Source: Incurvaria masculella (Eukaryota; Arthropoda; Insecta; Lepidoptera; Incurvariidae). Taken from it: a stretch of 64,000 nucleotides of DNA. The stretch spans positions 19,573,595 through 19,637,594 of the forward strand of contig OX335644.1 in the NCBI GenBank assembly GCA_946894095.1, written 5' to 3'. The position numbers and the translations under genes were made by a program. Positions 1-11,400 of the stretch are shown piece by piece. A model generated the notes under the pieces. The model was not told where the DNA came from. It did not search any database and saw nothing but the letters and a program-made list of their open reading frames with translations. Every line of letters starts with the position of its first letter. Within the stretch, counting starts at the first letter, position 1.

Positions 1-435
1 GGTACAGTCGATTCTGACACATTGCTGTCGGCCACGAAGATAAGACTCAAACCAGTGAAGCACTGCCGGAGATAAGTTAAGTGATCGCAAAATACTTAGC
101 ATAATGTCAAAGTCAACTGCATTAAAAGCGTTACTGAAGTCCAGGAGAGTCAGAACTGTCAGATTCTTTATTTCCATGTTGAAACGAATATCTTCAGAGA
201 CTTTGACAAGAGCTGTAACGGTGCTGTGACCAGGACGGAAACCAGACTGCATTGGGTTCATCAAACTATTATCAGAAAGGAAGCCAGTAAGTTGATGATG
301 AACAATGCGTTCTAAAATTTTGGATAAGAGAGGAAGAATTGAGATAGGACGAAATTGATTAAATACAGAAGGACTCGAAACTTTGGGGAGAGGAATAACA
401 TAAGCTCTTTTCCAGGCACTTGGGAAGGAGAACTA
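1..435 (-). mobile_element. Non-LTR retrotransposon reverse transcriptase fragment
   Basis: Translating the minus strand gives an uninterrupted reverse-transcriptase segment of about 140 residues that runs off the left edge. It shows the RT core in order: WKRAYVIPLPK, FRPISILPLLSKILERI, QSGFRPGHSTVTAL and the first catalytic-Asp block LLDFSNAFNAVDFDIM. This layout is typical of Jockey/I-type LINE elements. The upstream endonuclease part is missing and the frame is lost beyond about 435, so this is a 5'-truncated copy, lying in the NHLRC2 intron after exon 3. Confidence 0.85.
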
Positions 436-564
436 CCAGTCCACCAATAAATTTTCTTTTAATTTGATTGCCCAGTTCTTAAGGAACGTTACAGGCTTTC
501 GTCCAAAACTAAATTGACCCGAGTGGAGCCGGGAACCTCAGCTAGTTATACAATATCCACGCAC

Positions 565-3500
565 CGAGGATGAGGAGCGTCGGCCAACAGCGCACGCCGA
601 GCTTCCGCCACACGCTCGAGTCGGGGTCGTTGACGACTGGGTGGCGGATGCCGAAGCGCTGCACGCACGATAGGATGTTGTCTGATTCCTTCTCGTTCTC
701 GAACTTGGCGCTGTGGACGCCGATCTGTAAGCGCACTTACATTCACACGGGTACTATTATTTTGAAGCGAATCATATTAAGCGTCAGCCTCGGTAGCCCA
801 GTGGTGCGACGCCTGGACATTTGATAAGCTTGGTGAGGCTCCTCTCCTTTGAGTGCGGTTTGGTTCTGGTTGGGTGACCATTTTCAATCGTTGAGGCTGG
901 CCGTGGGTCGGATTCCACGTAAAACTGTAGGTCCCCTTCCTTACTTAATAGGTGGTAGGGTTAAGGTGGGCCCGTAAGCATCGGAACATCACGCTCCCCA
1001 TACAAACGTAATTTACTAATCATTTGAAAACCACTGTTCCAATTTGCTTGATATTTGGGATTTAATCCCAAGAAACAAATCTATGTCTGCACGTGTTTGT
1101 CTTTTCGAAAAATGTATCCAGTGTCACACAACAGGGAAAATGAAATTTGTATGAAGATTTTCTTTTGCCTGTTTTTTGAACTGCTTTAGATTTTTCAGGA
1201 AAACAAAAACATGCAGACACAGATATTTATGGTCGAATATTAGATACCAAATATCAAGCAAATTGGAACAGCGTTTTTCAAATGATTAGTAAACTACGTT
1301 TGTATGGATGTAGGAAAAAAAATGACGAATCCGAGTGTGTAATATACATCTAATGCAGGAAATAAAGAAACTGAAACTGAAACTATGGGGACCATAGCTT
1401 ACGGGCCGTTCTTAATGGCCTAACCATTAGGTAGGAATAAACGATGGTCAAAGCGGCAATAAAAATCGTCCGTGTTTTCCATCCAGTTTAATGTAACCGA
1501 GCAATCTAAGCAAGGTCCTGGCATCACCATGAGGTGAGTTAGGCTAATATCTGACGGTCAGTCTGGTATTAGCCATGAATGTCCACTAACATTCATTTTT
1601 TTTTACAAATAACTATTGTGTCGAAGATGTGTTCGAACACACAAGTCTCATATGAGACTAACTGAGGTTCCCGGCTCAGCTCAGTTCAATTTTGTTTCGG
1701 ACAACTACCTGAAAGGAGCCCCGTAAAATGACCCTCGACCCCCCATCTGCCGCATCGCCGGCCCACACTGTTACGTCAGTTTCGCTTAGCATTATTTCTG
1801 CCTTTTTTATTGTTGCTCGGCTCCTAAGAGTAATAGTGTGATGTTAAACAGCCAATACATTCCTCAATTGAGCTATCAGAGACAGAAATAATTATTTTTT
1901 AATTAAAAATGCGAATCTCTATTGCAACCCAATTCAGGCAGTGGTGCAGGTGCCCTTACCTTAATTTGTGGTAAGGTTAAACCTGTCTGAGTTGTTGCTA
2001 TCGCATTGAATGATTTGTCCGTGTTTTTCATCCAGTTCGATGTAGCTGTGCTCAAATCGAGGGAGAGTACTGGCATGGGCATGGCATCTAGTTCCTTAGG
2101 TAATATCTTTTGGTATTATCATTAGCATTTAGCGAGTTTTTTTAAGGGAATGGACATACAACATCTAATATCACACATTATGAACATGTGCCTACATCAG
2201 TTGATGAACCCACCACAACAAGACCAGTGGACGGCGGATGCCGCTCCTCCAGCGCGCGCAAGTCCGGCAGGACGTGGTAGCAGTTGATGCAGCAGTACGT
2301 GAAGAAGTCCAGCAGGACCACTTTGTCCTTGCAGTCCTCTTCGAGGGACAGCCGCGTCGACACGTTCACCCACTCCAAATCTGCCGATCATTCAAATGTC
2401 ACTGAGCACGAATGGGTAATGGGTCAAATAATTCAGTTAACTATTTTTTTTATGGAACCTGACATAGATGGCTAATACCACACCCAATATACCACATTTC
2501 CAAAGGAATTTGGTACCATGCCAGGCTACATTTAACTGGATGGAAAACACGGATAATTTTTCATTGCCGCTTTAAGGTGGGCCATCCCGCTCCTCAACTT
2601 ACTTCCCGCTACTCATCAGGTAAGTTATAAGTTCGAATTTTTCGCACGTTTTATACAATAACTTTGGAGATGGATTATGCAATGATAAAGTAAGAACATC
2701 TTAAAAAGATTAGTTATCAGACATAGTTATCACTTATTTAATCAAGATTTATAATCTATTTGGTTTTTGTTAGATTTTTGACTACAGCGGTCGTGGTTTA
2801 CTTTTAGCAATAAGTTGATTTATTACTATGCACTATGCACATCGTCTTTTTTGTGGACATGTTGCATCTTCCTCATCACGGAGCCTGTCTTTTTCTTTGA
2901 AACAGAGAACCTCCCAGAGCGCAACAGCACGGCTTAGTACCGTGCCCGCGAATGAGTTAGTCCTGCCGGGTTGGGCCACCTTAACCATATATTTCATCCA
3001 ATGCGGTGGAACCAACCCGGGTGGGTTTAACCCTACCTGCTAGTAGGGGAAGGGGACCTATCGTTTTACATGTGTCCCGAACCAAGGTACATTTGTAATG
3101 AAATGCACTTATCCAACTCAGAAAGAGAAAGAGAGTGGTGCATGACAAGTGCTCTAGCCCTTACACCACGAGTTGTAGTCTTGGGTATTACATGAACGAT
3201 GTACTATTAAGAACAAACTATTCCCTATCGCTCTGCTTAATCGGACTCGGACATCTGCGTCAGTCGGACGGAGCGAAGAGAAGAAAGACTGAGAGTACAT
3301 GAACGAGTGAGCAAAATGTGTTGCTTGCGTAGTTGCATCCCACCTATCCCGTACCGTTCGGCCGGTCAGCCTACTAGCTCTCTCTATTCGGCCAATCGTG
3401 GTTTGTTTATTGTGGTTAGTGGTTTATTGTGCCATCGTTCGAGACCATACAGACAGACAAAATAAGAATATACCTCCAGAATGCATATTTATTTATCACT

Positions 3501-4323
3501 CGGACAATATGAAGATTAGTTGCTAGCATCGGTCCTGCATTAGTGTACTAACCCCTGTTTTCACCACCGCCAGCTACCTGAAATCCGATAGTTAACTTTC
3601 GGTTACATAGCATATTTATACGTTGTAACCGAAAGATAACTTTGGGATTTTTGTAACTGGAGGTGGTTGAACCGGGCGTAAATGAACTAATAGTAGTAAA
3701 AGACCGAACTAGTACAGTTTGGAAATTTGAATCGAGCAAGCCAAATGCTAAACGAGCTGTACTGCTTGTTTTTTAAACATAACGTGAGGCATAATTTATG
3801 TCTGATAGCAAAGTCTTTTGATCTGTAGTTGACAGCTGAAGGTTTGTTTCGATTATAACAAAAGTAAAGTGTTTATTCTAGGCAGTATTTAAATCTCGTC
3901 ACTGCAAAGCGTAGTCACCAATATTTGATTGATTTAAGAAACATTCACATACCATTTACACTAATAAAGGCTAATGATAAAATATGACAAATCCGAGTGC
4001 AGTTTACTGTCTATGAATGATGAATAAACAAAAAACAATGGCGCTTCACAGCGTTGTGCCAGGTTGGGTTCAACATAAGGGAACTGCACAGCATCACTGT
4101 CATTCAACAAACAAAATATGAAATGCTACACAAAATGTATGGCTAGTTGACGAACGGAATACGAACTCTTGTTGAATCCTGCAATAGGAGTCGAGTTCGC
4201 CCACAGCGTTTCGATATGTTTCGTGAGCAGCTCATCCATCTCCGGCTGAGACTTGGCGGCCTTCAGGGCGCTGGCGAGCTCCGTGCACGCGCCGGCTACG
4301 TCGTCTAGCGGAGACTCCTCCAT
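565..4323 (-). CDS. NHLRC2: NHLRC2 (NHL repeat-containing protein 2), 5' three coding exons, partial
   Basis: Minus-strand exons: 4167-4323 (start ATG 4323-4321), 2214-2380 and 565-724; phases 1, 0 and 1 agree. The product starts [18 protein letters not shown] and continues [79 protein letters not shown] and CWPTLLILG. This is the N-terminal thioredoxin-like domain of NHLRC2, with its characteristic CCINC cysteines; the NHL beta-propeller must lie left of position 565. The exon 2 donor (GTGGGT) and exon 3 donor (GTGCGT) are good. The exon 1 donor (GTTCGT at 4166) is weak and chosen mainly because its phase yields FNKNLEWVNVS. NHLRC2 is a conserved animal protein whose biochemical role is poorly known. 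It is divergent to the ZAD zinc-finger gene, about 0.9 kb away. The family call is secure; the end of exon 1 is not. Confidence 0.88.
784..1609 (+). mobile_element. tRNA-derived SINE, split by a TTAA foldback element
   Basis: SINE body 784-960 and 1416-1609, tRNA-like head on the plus strand (GGTAGCCCAGTGGTGCG). The two halves join across the inserted element at 961-1415 and match the order of blocks in the full copy at 18430-18832. Confidence 0.75.
961..1415. mobile_element. TTAA-flanked foldback MITE nested in a SINE
   Basis: TTAA stands at both ends (961-964 and 1412-1415). Terminal inverted repeats follow: GGTGGGCCCGTAAGC at the left against the complement of GCTTACGGGCCGTTC at the right. 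A second, longer inverted arm lies inside: CCATACAAACGTAATTTACT near 998 is matched by its complement near 1290, and continues through the TTGCTTGATATTTGG block. There is no coding capacity. TTAA target duplication suggests mobilisation by a piggyBac-type transposase. Confidence 0.75.
1926..2135 (+). mobile_element. tRNA-derived SINE, diverged partial copy
   Basis: Plus-oriented blocks TTAATTTGTGGTAAGGTTAA, CCGTGTTTTTCATCCAGTTC and TGGCATGGCATCTAGTTCC match the SINE body at 18430-18832. Confidence 0.6.
2444..3180 (-). mobile_element. tRNA-derived SINE split by a TTAA MITE
   Basis: SINE parts 2444-2571 and 2985-3180, head on the minus strand. The flanks meet at the sequence TTGCCGCT/TTAA/CCATAT, the same internal SINE sequence that is uninterrupted in the copy at 4558-4806. 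This gives the pre-insertion site directly. Confidence 0.8.
2572..2984 (-). mobile_element. TTAA-flanked piggyBac-style MITE, shortened copy (family M)
   Basis: Flanked by TTAA at 2572-2575 and 2981-2984. It has terminal inverted repeats of the form GGTGGGCCATCCCG / CGGGTTGGGCCACC. It is the same family as the copies at 39084, 44333 and 45712, but about 130 bp shorter and in the orientation of the 39084 copy. Confidence 0.8.
3551..3680. mobile_element. Palindromic about 130-bp MITE, copy 1
   Basis: Nearly the whole element is one imperfect hairpin: CCCCTGTTTTCACCACCGCC at the left and the complement GGAGGTGGTTGAACCGGGCG at the right, with ATAGTTAACTTTCGGTTACA opposite TGTAACCGAAAGATAACTTT. 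A second copy lies at 14497-14630. Confidence 0.75.
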
Positions 4324-5243
4324 TGCCACTGGATTGAGTGAAGATTCAACTGAGGTTTATTTAGTTGTGTTCAATACATGTATTGGTGCGTCGAGTGGTT
4401 TATTGAAGCACGGAATAGCGTCCTTTTTCCGGAACCTTGAAAATTTTGAAAAACTCGAGAAAAAAATAAAGCGCTGAAAATCACAGGAAAGAACAGAAGC
4501 AGCAAAGAATAAATAAAAATTTCAAATAATAACGCAAGCACAGAAAAAACTCACTGAATGGAAAACACCAAAAATATTTCATTGCCGCTTCAACCATAGT
4601 TTCATCCAACGCGGTGGTCCCAATGGTATGGTGGACCTACAGTATTACATGGGTTCTGAAAGATGGTACAGCTCAAATTCATAACCAAATGCACTTATCC
4701 AACTCAGCAAGAGAAAGAAAGTGGTGCATGACCCGGGCGACGATTTTAATCCATATCCGCTCGCATGGAAGGCAAGTCCTCTAGCCTCTAAACCACGAGC
4801 TGTATATTTTCATCGCCAATACTAATTTGGGGGTCCATCGTGCAATCCACTTTCGCCGGTGATTCACACTCACCGGTGAATACTTGAATAGTGACCGTTG
4901 CTCGCGTTTAACCCTTTCTAATTAATGTAATTACTGTGCGATGACACCGTGAGAGAGAGTAGCGTAAATGTATCACTTTTATCTGTGAATTGACCTCGTG
5001 ATTTCTCCTTGAGTGGCTTATCATCGCGCGGCTCGAACGCCGCACGGCTCGGTTCCCACTCCAAAATGTGTCGTCGAAGTACGGAATGCGGAATTATAGA
5101 TGTCCATAGTGGCTCCAATATGACAGTGACAGCATGGCACAGGTTTTGTATTTCATTTACAATTATTCTGTGCTTTTTTCACAGTTTTGTTTATTGGCTC
5201 ATCATGCATCGTTTGTATTTATCAGTATAGTTCTACGGACTAA
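4324..5243. promoter_or_regulatory. Divergent promoter interval between NHLRC2 and the ZAD zinc-finger gene
   Basis: The start codons of the two genes lie about 920 bp apart and read away from each other, so both promoters should be here. Part of the interval is a SINE (4558-4806). A palindromic motif TTCGCCGGTGATTCACA lies near 4848. No TATA box or initiator could be assigned with confidence. Confidence 0.4.
4558..4806 (-). mobile_element. tRNA-derived SINE in the divergent promoter interval
   Basis: Head on the minus strand, ending in the tRNA-like AAACCACGAGCTGTA (plus-strand reading). Body blocks TTCATTGCCGCTTCAACCAT and AATGCACTTATCCAACTCAG match the other copies. It lies only 235 bp upstream of the NHLRC2 start codon. 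Confidence 0.75.
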
Positions 5244-5402
5244 ATGGAGGCTGATAGTGCAGTGTTTTCAGGGGTGGCGGACATGAAATCTATGTGCCGT
5301 GCATGCCTGAAGCTAGAAGCGACGGAATCCCTCCGGGCGCCGCAGGCTATCGGCGCCGCCGCCACTCTCTTGCAGTTGCTAGACTCTCTAACACAGCTAC
5401 AG
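5244..5402 (+). CDS. Alternative ZAD first-half exon A
   Basis: Encodes MKSMCRACLKLEATESLRAP... ending LLQLLDSLTQLQ, followed by a GTACCT donor in phase 0. It is homologous to exon B at 7042-7161 along its whole length, including a possible acceptor (TTTTCAG at about 5271) at the position matching the exon B acceptor. The start could therefore be the ATG at 5283 instead of 5244. It can splice in frame to the shared second-half exon at 7423. Confidence 0.7.
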
Positions 5403-8400
5403 GTACCTGCAGCCCTAAAAACGAATACTCGTAATTTAGGGATTTGGGTGTTAAATTGCAAGTGGTCTCTTGTGACAAACGCCGCGAATTCGTCAGTCTT
5501 GCCCTTTTATGGTATTTTTCCGGCAGGCTATTTTGGACAACTTATGCCCTCCGCTATTTTACCACAATTTATAAACCAATATAGATATAATTGTACACAA
5601 TCAGATAAAATGTAATTTTTTCTTTTAAAAAATTTAGGTTTATCCATGGTTCAGACCACATTTAAAGCCACCTTCATCTTCCTTACATGCTCAGTAGGAC
5701 TCATCGCGGCCTTTTAAGAACTATCGCGTTAAATTAGAGATGGTAGAAGAGTCAATGAAAAATTATTAGTGTTTTCCACCCAGTTTACTAGCCATACTCA
5801 AATTAAGGAAACTTCCTGACATGGTAGGTACTTACTTCCTTCAGGAATGCATTTTGTTGGGTTTTTATCATGACAGTAGGTGTGATATGTGCTGTGTGGT
5901 ATTCAACACATAAAAATAATACAATTGGGCCTCTCTGCATTTCTTCCCGTGCATGTCAAAAGAGGTGATCTATCATGGTTCGGATTCCACGTTCTACTAA
6001 AGGCCCCTTACTTTCTTACTAGGTGGTAAGATTAATCCCACCTGGGATGGCACCATTATATTGTAAGAACGATGGTCGAAGTGGCACTAAAAATCGTCTG
6101 TGTTTTCTATCCAGTTCAATGTAGCCGTGTAGTATTAACACCATACACCTCTTCTGGGAAAATATCATTACAGTAAGTGTGGCATTGTCATCCATGTCCA
6201 GGTACATAAAATAAAACCATCAATGTCCAGTTCCATGAAAAAGGTAAAGTGTCTAATTTGTCATTGCAGTCCTCTGAAGAATGGTTGCCGTGGGCAGTCT
6301 GTCCTGCGTGCGCCGAGTGTCTTCGATCAGCTTACGATCTCAAGCAGACTTATTTCTGTTCATATCAGAAACTCGTGGAGAGACGCACACAAAACTCCAA
6401 AAGGTTATGAACCCAAAAATATTAGGATTCTGTTAGGACTATGTATGTACTTTCACATTCAGATTATGAAATGTTCTTAGTCTATACCCTAGCCTAGCGA
6501 AGGGCTAATGCTCTATTGTTCAGGATACCATAGGTTTTACCACAACCAAAGCACCTGATTCTTTAAATATGATAAGCACAAATCGTATGTAGAATAGTCG
6601 CATTAACTAAAGAAAGAAAGTTGTTTAAAAGTAGTTCTGAAAGTATAAAGCGATGCACACACGATTATCAACGAACTTTTTTTTTGATGAATGCAACAGT
6701 GTGGCCCTGTTAACCTAAATTAAATGACAGTTTTGTTTTGTTGTTTGCGGTACCTATTTCTTTCTTTTTGAGTATTATACAAACAATAAATACTATGGAA
6801 TGGATATTCCCAATTTGTTAAAATCATGTAAAATCACTCTCATGGTTTAAATCCCATGTATATTTTTATCTATGCTCGGACATTTATACCCTGAACACTT
6901 TTCATGTCTCCTCACTTTCACAGACCACTGATGTACCCTAGAGTCGCTTGCGATCGATTCTTGGTTTTCCTAGCCTAGAACCACCGTATGTTATGCCAAG
7001 CTAACAGGCTATTTGGGTTGCTTGCTTACAGGTCGGCAGATATGGAACTGTGTCGCATGTGCCTTAAATTTGATGCCACGGAGTCGCTTCACGAGTGGCG
7101 ACACATCGGCAATTATTTCATTACCCTCTTGGAACTGCTGCACTCCTTGACACAAGTGGAGGTATCTATATTTTTTTAGGTCTAGATTTCGATGACACCA
7201 TTGGAATCTGTCAGCCTGTTTTTTAAATTATTACAGTAAATAATGTTAATAGCTTTGGTGAACATGGGTATTTATGCTGTGGTTTGCAATGTTCTTTTCA
7301 GACACTTCATTAATAGCTTGCATACTTTTAATTTAATACATTGCATCAAATTACCAGCATGTTCTTAGTTTTCAAATCTTTTAAAGCCAAACATGCCTTT
7401 CTAATATATATTTTTATTCTAGCACTCTGACTCGTGGCTACCACAGAACATATGCTTGACTTGCTCAGAGCGTCTGAATTCATCGTACAAATTCAAGCGG
7501 GCCTGCATCAGCTCTCATAGGAAACTCACCGACGACCAAGCTAGGAATAAAATCACAACAAAATCTCATCCAACCCGGTCTTCCAAGTACCCAAGAATAA
7601 GAATTCTACCAAAAACTATGAAACCCCACTTCATTGTTCTACAAAATATTGAGGATCGAAACCGCCTGGAATGTTCTTCAAATGTTTTGCAACAAGTGTA
7701 CACCTGTAGCATCTGTTCTAAAAAGTTCATATCGGATTTCTACCTTCAGACTCACTTGAAAAAGCATGCCTATTGTTACGCATGTGAGAAAACATTCTCC
7801 TCTGTAGCTGCACTTAGAAAGCACAACCATGAATATCACTTCACGAGAAAGAGGACCGATCGGGATGAAGTCTCATCAGTTTTGGGAGCATTGACTAGTT
7901 ACAGTGGTGCCAGTGATACAGGACTTGAAATAATCAATCTGAAAAAAAATGTAACGATACATTGGAAACCTGTTCCTCAAAGTCCTCAATCTACAACAAA
8001 GGATGTTTATCCTGATAAAATTATGGTTTTCAATGAAAGCGTGCAATTTAATGAAGCTCAACATTTTACTAATGATAAGTTGATCAATAAAAGTTTATCT
8101 CAGAACATTTATAATCTTACTGAAGAACCATTTAGTAAACCTGATTTTGATGAAGATTATGATGTCATGAAAGAAACCATCGTGGAAGACTTCAATGATA
8201 GTAAGGAAGAGGCAGCTGAAGAAATGCAAAGTGGATTAGAGCTAATAACAGATGACCAAGCAAATATTGAACATATAGAAGCATTGGGGGAACACATGAT
8301 AATTGAAATGGAGAATGCTTCAGAGGAAATTGATTTTGAAATGGTAGACGCTTTTTCAGAGGTGGATAAATCTGATGATAGTCAGGAACCAGAAGATTTG

Positions 8401-11400
8401 GACTCAGCAACTGTGCATTACTTTGTTGTTGACGATGAAGATGCTGAAAATTTGGTTGAGGTGAGATTTTACAATATTTTTATGTGTTTAATGGATACAA
8501 ACTGTTAACTCATTAATTTGAGGTTATGCGATGACCATCAACCATGACCACCAAAGCATCGTTCATTCAATATGATGGTACCAACCCAGGCGGAATTAAC
8601 CGTACCACCCAGTAAGTAAGGAAGCGGACCTACATCATTACATGAAATCAGAACCACGAATGACAAATCCCTTAGTTCCATCATGGACGGGAAGGAATTG
8701 ATTTTATGTGCGGGAACTGGGAGAGAAGAAACACTTTTCCAATGTTTTCATATCAGTAAAATTTAAAACTTCCAACCATTAAAGCTTGGCATCTTTGTTG
8801 TTTTACACTTGGACTCTGGTCTTTCCCATAGATCACGGTTGATCAAGCAAAACTTCTCGTGAGCGGCGAAACGTTGCAGCCGGCTGAAAACACAGCGGTG
8901 AGTCACACGCACTGTACGTAAGATCGTTGTCTGATACTGATACTGTTCTGATAGTGCCTGAAACTCTATTACTCTATTCGTCTGTATTCAGTGTATGTAT
9001 TCTTGTATTCTTATTAATAATTCATTCTTTGCTCTTGCATCTAATTCACTGGTCAATTATTCAATAGAGAGGGATATATTATTAGTTTTTCAAATACTTT
9101 TAATATCTTTTGTTCTAGCTCATCGTCTGTTAGTTTCTTCCATTGATCTTTGTTCTATTATCCATCAAATCAAGGTTAGTTCAATTACTATAATAATAAA
9201 AGGAACAAAATTAGAGTGACTCATGTGAGGTTTCACGCGAGTAAGCATTCACAGGTGAATCACATGTGACTGTGAATCACCGGCGAATGATAATCAAGAT
9301 TAACCCAACACAGTTTTAGTTGATAATTCTGTCTTCTGATTGTTTTCTTACTACCATCGATTTTAGAAAGGTTTCATCATGTCTACATAAATGCATGGAC
9401 AATTTTTAATTGCCGCTTTGAATATCTTTCTACCAATGCGATGATATACCCCTACGTGGGGTATACACCCACCTCGTAAGTGGCGTGGAAGTGTAACCTA
9501 CAATTTTACATTGGTTCAGAACCATGGAGTTCTAGCTTCGTTATCACCTCTAGTCTTCTTCGCCGTTACACCATTATACTGTTTTTTATTTGCGTGACAG
9601 CAGGGTCTCCTGACCGAGCAGCCCTTGGTGCTGGAATCCGTAGAGGAAGGCGGTGAGGCGGGCGTGTTCCGGTGTGAGGTGTGCGGGGTCACCTTGACCC
9701 GCCGGTTCAACCTGATGCGCCACCTGGCCGGCGCGCACGCCATGTACACACTGCGCTGTCGGCACTGCCACACCAAGTGAGCTTTGGAGAGTTGTTACGT
9801 CTGCATAAGTACATAGATGCGCACCATCACGCTGCATCCCACCCACCCAGTGGGGTAGGGTTCCCCTAGAGACAAACATGGGGTACATGGGTTGGGTAGG
9901 GCCCGTTAAGGTTGCGATTAACATGATATGCTAGGAGGTCGCTAAAACAGGGTAACGATAACCTAAATTACTGAAACTGGGTTCACAGGATAAGGACCAA
10001 CCCTAAGCTAAATGTGTCAGTCTGCCTGCGCCAAGTGGTTGATCACTAACCTGTGAAGACAGATTCAGCCATTTACCTTATCGTGACCAAAAATGTTGTG
10101 ACTTCCCGGAATGTGACCTTTTCGAAGTATTTCATTAATTGTTTTGCTACTTTGGCCCATACAGCGGTCACCCAACTCCTTTAGGTCGAGTATAAACTCT
10201 CATTTTAACAATATATTAATCTTTTAGTTATAGTCACCCAAAAGCATCAAATAGCTGCTATCTGTGCCCCACAGCTTCTTCTAAAAAAGTTCTGGAGGTT
10301 ACTGATTTTTGCAAATAGGCTGCTTGCCGGTCATGGGTCACTCCCATGCCGTTGAACGTGTTAAGCAAATGATCCAATTGATACCACAATTATCCACTAT
10401 TTGGTACTGCAATGGTTATCTAGGTAGTTTCTTTGTCCATTGTGTGGCTTTTCCACTCGCTTCCACCGTGCTGTCTCCTACATAGATTAAAGAGGAAGCG
10501 ATACATTGCTACCGCGATAGAACGTCATACCAATGTTGAATAGAGATAATAAAAGTCCACAGGTGGCGTTGCAATTCACTTTTCAGACTACATAAAAAAA
10601 CCAATGAATATCAATGATATTTTTTATTTACAATGACATTACTTAAATTGTAGTTCAAATGGAAGGTTTTCATCACGTCTACCTAGGCGAAATTTGGAAT
10701 CAAGTTTAGTTAAATTATTTTTACGTTGTACAATGTTCTGAAGACTGGCAGGGCTGCGAGTGACCGTGCGACATGTCTGTTCAGGTTCAACAACCCCACG
10801 CTGTACGAGGCGCACAAGATGGCCGCTTGCCAGTCGGCCACACCACAAGAGGTGACATTATTTCTGTTGGCTTAGTTGCATAATTTTGTTGCCTACGTGT
10901 CGCAAATTGTTTATAGTTAAATAAAAAAAGTGGGAATGTCATACATTATACTAAACTGTTCCGTAAAGTACACCTACTGTCATGATATTAGTTCATCACA
11001 ACTCATGGGAACTAGGTGCTATGCCAGGCCCTTCCTTATATTGCTTAACTACATTTATCTGGATAGAAATTTGACAATTTTCATTGCCGCTTCAACCATA
11101 TTTAATTCAATGGGATGGTACCGACTGGGGTGGGATTAACCCTAACACTTAGTAAATATGTTAGAGGACCAACAGTTTTACGTGGCAGCCGAACCATGGC
11201 AAAGTCGTAAACGGTTACCCATCCCAAAACTCTTTTAGCGGTTACCCAAAGCTCCCAGAGCTGCTTTTCTTGGGATTATTGATACCGAGGCTGACAGTAT
11301 CGTACTAAAGTGGTGTTTGTTTTCAGTCGACAGTCGTCAGCAAGCCCACCCAATACGAATGCCCCGTATGCCTGGAAAAGTGAGTATACTAGAGACTTTC

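Noticed and set aside
9516..9924. Minus-strand open frames of 86 and 112 codons
   Set aside because: Antisense to the GC-rich zinc-finger exon at 9601-9776.
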